This document shows positions 59,252 to 64,000 of a stretch of DNA of 64,000 bases, piece by piece. This DNA comes from Tomocerus qinae. Its lineage: Eukaryota; Arthropoda; Collembola; Entomobryomorpha; Tomoceridae. Under the pieces are notes generated by a model. It was not told the origin of the DNA and made no database searches. It was given only the letters and a program-made list of their open reading frames with translations. Numbering within the stretch: the first letter of the stretch is position 1; each line of letters opens with the position of its first letter. The DNA lies in contig CM034546.1 in NCBI GenBank assembly GCA_020055645.1, forward strand, positions 138,529,875 to 138,593,874, given 5' to 3'. Made by a program: the position numbers and the translations under genes.

Positions 59252-59625
59252 GGTTTCGGAAAAACTCGAAAATATTCGAAAATACTTCGAAAGTTTCGAA
59301 AATGCTTGGAAATACGGGAAAATACTTCGAAAGTTTCGAAAATGCTCGGAAATACGGGAAAATACTTCGAAAGTTTCGAAAATGCTCGGAAATACGGGAA
59401 AATACTTCGAAAGTTTCGAAAATGCTCGGAAATACTCGAAAAGTTTCGGAAATTCTCGAAAAGTTTCGGAAATTCTCGAAAAGTTTCAGAAATTCCCGAA
59501 AAGTTTCGGAAATTCCCGAAAAGGTTCGGAAATGCTCGAAAAGTTTTGGAAATACTCGAAAATACTCGAAAAGTTTCGGAAATTCTCGAAAAGGTTCGGA
59601 AATACTCGAAAATATCCGAAAAGTG
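59252..59625. repeat. GAAAAGTTTCGGAAATACTC minisatellite, right part
   Basis: Continues the 56940-57231 array. First come units of about 43 bp (GGAAATACGGGAAAATACTT then CGAAAGTTTCGAAAATGCTC), then ~20-bp units. Open in several plus frames because the unit lacks stops; not a gene. Confidence 0.88.
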
Positions 59626-59630
59626 ATTAC

Positions 59631-60389
59631 TTTAGTGTTTTCTTTGCGCGTGGCAGATTACGGTTTAGGTTCAGATTTAGGTTGTTCACCAGTTTTCGAT
59701 TCTTGTAACATTAACATTAAGAGCATCATTTTTCTATGGACCCCCAAGGGTTGTGAGACACCTATTCTTAAGGGCCTACATGTTCGGAGTAAAACTTTGA
59801 ATCCGGTCCACCTGGATTATTTTACCCATGGCACATATCCTCCCTCCATCAACTCAATTTGCTCTAATCACCTTGGAATTATTAGCGGAGGAGTATCATA
59901 ATGGATTATGGAGGATCTTAGCCAATTAATTCTTTTTGCACAATACACAGTTACTACGACAATTTAAGCAATTTTCGTCAAAACTCTCAGGCCCACCCAT
60001 GCCCCATTTGATTTTCATGGGATTTTTTCAAAATTCAATTGACCTAGGCCAATGTGCCCAGCGATACCCGGTACACCCCTTTGGGTTTTCGTTTTAGGCG
60101 TTTTTACTGAATATCCTGAAACTATCTCTCTATTGCAGATTCAAATGTTTTACCTCGATAGTTAGTTACAGACAGATATAAGTCTATAGGAACCAGGGTC
60201 ATTTACACTACCTTTTGGTTTAAGTAGAGGTATTGCTGTGCCATGCTTGTCCTGTCCTGGTGGAGTAGTCGCATGAACTTTAGTGAGATGTGCTTCTACG
60301 ATTTAAGGTGTAATTTTAATTATTTTGCGAGTGCGATAACGTAAATGTGTTATAAAAACATTTTGCTGTCATTTACATTAGTGTAGGAA
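59631..60389. other. Intergenic, nothing recognised
   Basis: No gene or repeat family identified. Confidence 0.35.
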
Positions 60390-60660
60390 TTACCAACAGC
60401 GATTAGGTTCCTTTACTATTGTGTGCTTATCATCAGTGTTTGATAACTTTATATAAGCTTTCCATAGTTCACTAGCAGTACTACGCAATGTACCGTAACC
60501 GTCATCCAAAGGATTCTGAGCAGATTTTATATTTCTACGAATAGTCGGTGCCAAGTCGTTAGTGACTTCAAGGCATAGTTTGTTAAATGTATCAACCATT
60601 TCATATACTGAGTCCCAAATATCAAGCACCGACCATGGTATATTCTGAAATTCTGAAGCT
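60390..60660 (-). pseudogene. Possible coding fragment, perhaps LINE linker
   Basis: An 80-90 codon minus-strand frame with normal protein-like composition (WSVLDIWDSVYEMVDTFNKL, ending EPNRCW). The pattern of a helical stretch followed by a basic-x-P turn and L-x-x-W-x-AY recalls the region between endonuclease and RT in some LINEs, but this is weak. It could also be an isolated exon. Confidence 0.3.
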
Positions 60661-60675
60661 ATATTGAGATGGAAT

Positions 60676-60880
60676 CAGGGAACAAAAAAGGACCGTTTTT
60701 GCCTTTTTTATAAATCGTAAGAGTACGATTTTAAAAAAGGAGTTCTTTTTTGCCTTTTTTGATGTAGCAACTTGCCGCATTTGCCACTTTATAGGTAAAA
60801 AAGGTAAAAAGGACTGCTATTTTAGAAAAAGTAGTACTTTTTACCTTTTTTGTAAAAAATGAGTACCTTTTTGTTCCCTG
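60676..60880. mobile_element. hAT-type MITE with CAGGGAACAAAAA ends
   Basis: Inverted ends CAGGGAACAAAAA. Flanking 8-mers GATGGAAT (60668-60675) and GATGGAAA (60881-60888) agree at seven positions. It is 205 bp, made mostly of AAAAAGGTAAAAAGG-type runs. A decayed relative lies at 6827-7045. Confidence 0.78.
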
Positions 60881-60888
60881 GATGGAAA

Positions 60889-61231
60889 AATTCCAGGAAA
60901 AAACACTGATGAAAACTACTAAACACTATATTGAAACTCAATAAATTAACAATTTTACAGAGAAGACAATTTTGATACCTTATCGCGAGACATTTTTAGA
61001 CAGAACTGATTTTAGAAATGAGATATAAACCTCTCCCACGGTCAGGGCTGTGACCGATTTTTCCCGTTTACGATCTCGGCCTTCCTATATATTTACCTGT
61101 AAATTGTACCCTGAAAATTTGAATTTTTTAAACCACCCATCATCACCAATTACCCTATACCTATCAATACCAAACCAAACATAAACCAAACCTGATATAG
61201 AAATAAATGGAAAAACATTAAATTTGTTTAA
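60889..61231. other. Intergenic, nothing recognised
   Basis: No gene or repeat identified. Confidence 0.35.
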
Positions 61232-61590
61232 GGCTGGTTCTACGGATTTCCATTACGTTTCGCAAAATCCTCCATTAACACAGGGCGAACGAACCCAAAT
61301 TTGAAATTGAAGATTGTCCGACTTACTATCTAGTGAACCTAGTCCTTAGAATTTTTTAAACGGAAATAAAGTAGTATTTTTTGATTTTTGAAAATAAAAA
61401 GTTGAGTCATTTTCTGCAAAAGTTAATGCATGCAAAAGAGCCTGTGAGACAGATACATTACATCGGTAGTCGTTACTATTGGTGTAATTAAGAAAAGTAA
61501 GCTCTAGGTTCACTAGATATTTTTCTTCTCTTTCTTTTTGGTATCTTTACAAAATCGCCAAAAGTGACCCCTATAGGTTAATATTGTTTA
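61232..61590 (-). repeat. Dispersed repeat, copy 2 (inverted)
   Basis: Complement of 8986-9330, with the same landmarks in reverse order (ACCCAAATTTGAAATTGAAG, CTCTAGGTTCACTAGATAT). 7490-7510 and 61228-61250 share AAGGCTGG(C/T)TCTACGG. Confidence 0.7.
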
Positions 61591-61591
61591 T

Positions 61592-62055
61592 ATGCAAAAC
61601 TTATTGACATATTTTTTTAAATTTATACATAATTTTAAAGTAGGTAAATTGTTTTTCCATGGGATTTTTCTTTAAAGTAATAAAACCAACATATCTCAAA
61701 ACCTTGCTTATAAATAATGCAAAACTCATTGACACATTTCCTTTTAATTTTTACATAGTTTTAAGGTAGGTAAATTGTTTTTCCATGAGATTTTCCATTA
61801 AGGTAATAAAACAGACATATCTCAAAACCTTGCTTATAAACAATGCAATACTCGTTGACACATTTCCTTTTTATTTACATAATTTTAACAATGTAAAACT
61901 CATTGACATTTTTAACTTAAGACTTTGGCTTTGTCACAGGTCAACAGGCAATGTTTTTGCCAAGTTTAGTAGTTGAAATCCATCAATGCCTTCAAAAGTT
62001 ATCGTGTAAACGGACGGACTGTGCAGTTCTATAAGCAGCCTTATTCAGGTGAGCC
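61592..62055 (-). repeat. CTCGCCTGA-family fragment, inverted, with a ~120-bp tandem repeat
   Basis: 61920-62055 is the complement of the left end of 57449-59100, ending TTCAGGTGAGCC. 61592-61900 has 2.5 copies of a ~120-bp unit with ACTCATTGACA and AGGTAGGTAAATTGTTTTTC in place of the usual minisatellite. Confidence 0.7.
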
Positions 62056-62748
62056 AATAAACGACGTACATGTACATTAAGCGATGTGGACAAGAAGATC
62101 AAATTGAATAAAAGTCATTAACGTTTAATGAAACAATGGTTTCGCACTTGAAATTCAAATTCCAAACAACTTACCATTTTAGTCACATTTATTAAAGTTC
62201 CAGGTTAGCTGCCCAACTGAGCGGATGACTTAGTCGTGGTCCGCGTACTTGTAAATTTTAGTCTTAATTTAGGGAGTTAAGAGACCCAAATTGTGGTGCT
62301 GTGCTGAGACTGGGGAGACCTTTTTCGCCAGGACAAAATTCGGTGCGTGAATCGAATGTGGGGCCAAAACCCGAAAAAGACGTGACGTGTTTGCGTTATG
62401 AATATGAGCGATAAGGCCTATTGAAGATCTGAGCTTGTACTCTGCCCTGTATTAATTGTCGCTTGACTAGTAAATACTTTTCTTACTAGGCTGAATTCGT
62501 CTACCTTTGTTAATTTATTACATTTGTATTTGTATGTATTTTTTACCTTTTCTTTATGGGGACTTTGTTTTGGGTATTATACGTTAGCATAGATACTCGG
62601 GGACATGCAGAAGCAAATATTAATTTTTTAGTGTAAGAGTCATTGGAAAAAACGCCTAATCATGGAGCCTTGCGCCTGCTTCTAATTGTAATATGGACTG
62701 TATGGTTAATATATATGAGATATTGTGTATTACTCTGGGTACTGCGAC
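62056..62748. other. Intergenic, nothing recognised
   Basis: No gene or repeat identified. Confidence 0.35.
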
Positions 62749-62897
62749 CAGGGCCGCAGCCAGAAAAAAATTTCGGGAGGGGCACCAAGAAAAAATTATA
62801 GCGATTTTTTTGCCATTTTAGAGAAAAATTTCTTTATTTTTCTCGATTTCGGGGGGGGAGCACGTGCCCCGGTGGCCCCCCCCTCGCTGCGGCCCTG
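62749..62897. mobile_element. hAT-type MITE with 8-bp target duplication ACTGCGAC
   Basis: Ends CAGGGCCGCAGC and its near complement GCTGCGGCCCTG. Perfect ACTGCGAC flanks at 62741-62748 and 62898-62905. It is 149 bp with G-run and C-run subterminal parts. Confidence 0.88.
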
Positions 62898-62905
62898 ACT
62901 GCGAC

Positions 62906-63335
62906 CTGTCGGCGAATATGGCAGGTGGTAATCCTATATTTTATGTTAACAAGATGGTATTGTACTTGACTTGTGTGGGACTTGCAAGTTGGTGTGGGAC
63001 TATGTGTACAAATGTTTTGTAAGTAATATAGTGTTCTAGGTTAAGCTTTACTATTTTATATGATTGGAACTATATTGAAAACTTACAATGTAATGGATAA
63101 TGCTTGAAATTCGTTAATAAAACATACCTACCTACCCAGCCCATTTATTATAATGTAGCGAATAAAGTTGTTGAAAATAATATATTATAAAAAATCATTT
63201 AAGGTTTTATTCGAAAGTTTAAATCATGCAAAAAATTGTAATTACAAACAGATCAATCAACAGTTGATCATTTTGATGTTCTTCCATTCCATTCTGAACT
63301 TGACTATGACACAGAATTCCTATTATAATATTTAA
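62906..63335. other. 3' flank of the terminal gene
   Basis: AT-rich. Nothing recognised beyond possible 3' UTR of the gene ending at 63336. Confidence 0.35.
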
Positions 63336-64000
63336 CTATTGTCGTGGACCAAAGTTATTAAAAATAGGGTATCTATTGTCTTGGTAAGGAGCGGGCTGTT
63401 GGTATTGTTGCGGATGGTGATAAGCTTGTTGGGCTGCAGGATGTTGCTGCTCCTTGGCCAAATGTTCCTACAATTAAATTACGATTAAAATTAAAATATT
63501 TTTCATCACTAATGCTATCCCCACTTGGAGGGAACTTAAAGTTAAAGCTATGCTTTATAGTCAATACAGGCCCACTAGTATTAAACATTGATACTGAATC
63601 AGTGGAATGATGTAGTTCGTAATTTCTGTAAGTTTGAATGAACTTTGTACCTGGATCTGACGTTGATGGGCAGCGAGACCTGCCTGGTAGGATGGGTCGA
63701 TGTTGTTTTGTGGATGGGCTGTGTAGGCCTGTGGATGGTGGTTTCCTTCTTTACGGAGATGTTCCTGGATTTGCCGTTGGTGGGCTGCGAGTCCAGCCTG
63801 GTATTCCTGCTCAGCATTGACCTGGGTATTCGGTTGGTATTCAGGCTGTTGATATTGGGGTTGCTGGTATTGGGGCTGGTGGCTGTATTGTTGTTGGACA
63901 GGAAGTGTGGCAGCGAACTGTTGGACTTGTCTTTGTTGCTCTTGTTCTTTGCGGATGTGTTCCTGGATCTGCTGGTTATGCTGGGACAGGCCTTGTTGGA
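63336..64000 (-). CDS. Gln/His-rich repeat protein, 3' two exons (5' part outside window)
   Basis: Minus-strand exons 63651-64000 (open to the window edge) and 63336-63467, joined CAG|GTACAA ... TTGTAG|GAA in phase 0 and ending TAG. The protein is low-complexity, rich in Q, H, Y and P (PQYQQPQYQQPEYQ). It contains a repeated unit, AGLAAHQRQIQ, followed by EHL(R/A)KE, seen twice exactly and once as QGLSQHNQQIQEHIRKE. The units are about 35-50 residues apart, and the intron lies inside one of them. Such repeats suit an extracellular or cuticle structural protein, but no chitin-binding consensus or signal peptide is visible, so this is only a possibility. Confidence 0.75.

Noticed and set aside
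59246-59901. Long plus-strand frames of 108-199 codons rich in K, F, S
   Set aside because: Translations of the GAAAAGTTTCGG minisatellite in several frames at once.

Overview
This is a eukaryotic window, almost certainly from an arthropod: AT-rich, with spliced genes and very many transposon remnants. The clearest genes are two tandem minus-strand cytochrome P450 genes of the CYP2-clan type, with seven coding exons in the complete copy. A hexapod or crustacean fits, and a springtail is my best guess, but only from general impression.

Region by region. 1-17.6 kb is a tandem segmental duplication. Unit A runs from the left edge to about 5.85 kb and unit B from about 11.3 to 17.6 kb. Each holds a P450 and its homologous upstream DNA. 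Copy B is complete (491 codons, all P450 motifs). Copy A runs off the left edge and has a +1 frameshift in exon 1. Exons 2-4 with their introns are identical between copies over 817 bp, while the DNA on either side has diverged. This points to recent gene conversion or an assembly problem. B's upstream region also carries a 1.16 kb foldback element.

18-29.5 kb is repeat-rich: three related foldback (hairpin) elements, several hAT-type MITEs with 8-bp target duplications, a locally duplicated block, and a pogo/Tigger transposase fossil split by a MITE. 29.8-34.4 kb holds a plus-strand gene with five coding exons in consistent phases. I do not recognise its product, and its introns hold MITEs and a 24-bp satellite. 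35.7-38.2 kb has a nested DNA transposon and a 5' LINE fragment (monomer repeats, ORF1, start of the endonuclease). 38.4-39.2 kb is a two-exon cysteine-rich gene with an in-frame stop, preceded by four tandem copies of a ~165-bp repeat.

40.6-46 kb is a LINE relic split by two opposed copies of a FLYWCH-bearing element and by a second, 5'-truncated LINE with a 14-bp target duplication. It ends in a (CTA)n tail. At 48.7-51.7 kb a second family of the same design occurs twice. Both families have ends built from short iterated motifs, and both carry FLYWCH zinc-finger traces. This is the most distinctive system in the window and resembles Mutator/Phantom/Foldback-type transposons.

53.2-55.5 kb is nucleosome-length satellite DNA. 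56.5-59.6 kb is a nest of elements: a minisatellite split by a foldback element, which holds another inverted-end element filled with a ~40-bp minisatellite. The right edge (63.3-64 kb) holds the 3' exons of a minus-strand gene for a Gln/His-rich repeat protein.

Host genes are few. No operons, CRISPR arrays, rRNA or convincing tRNA genes were seen.
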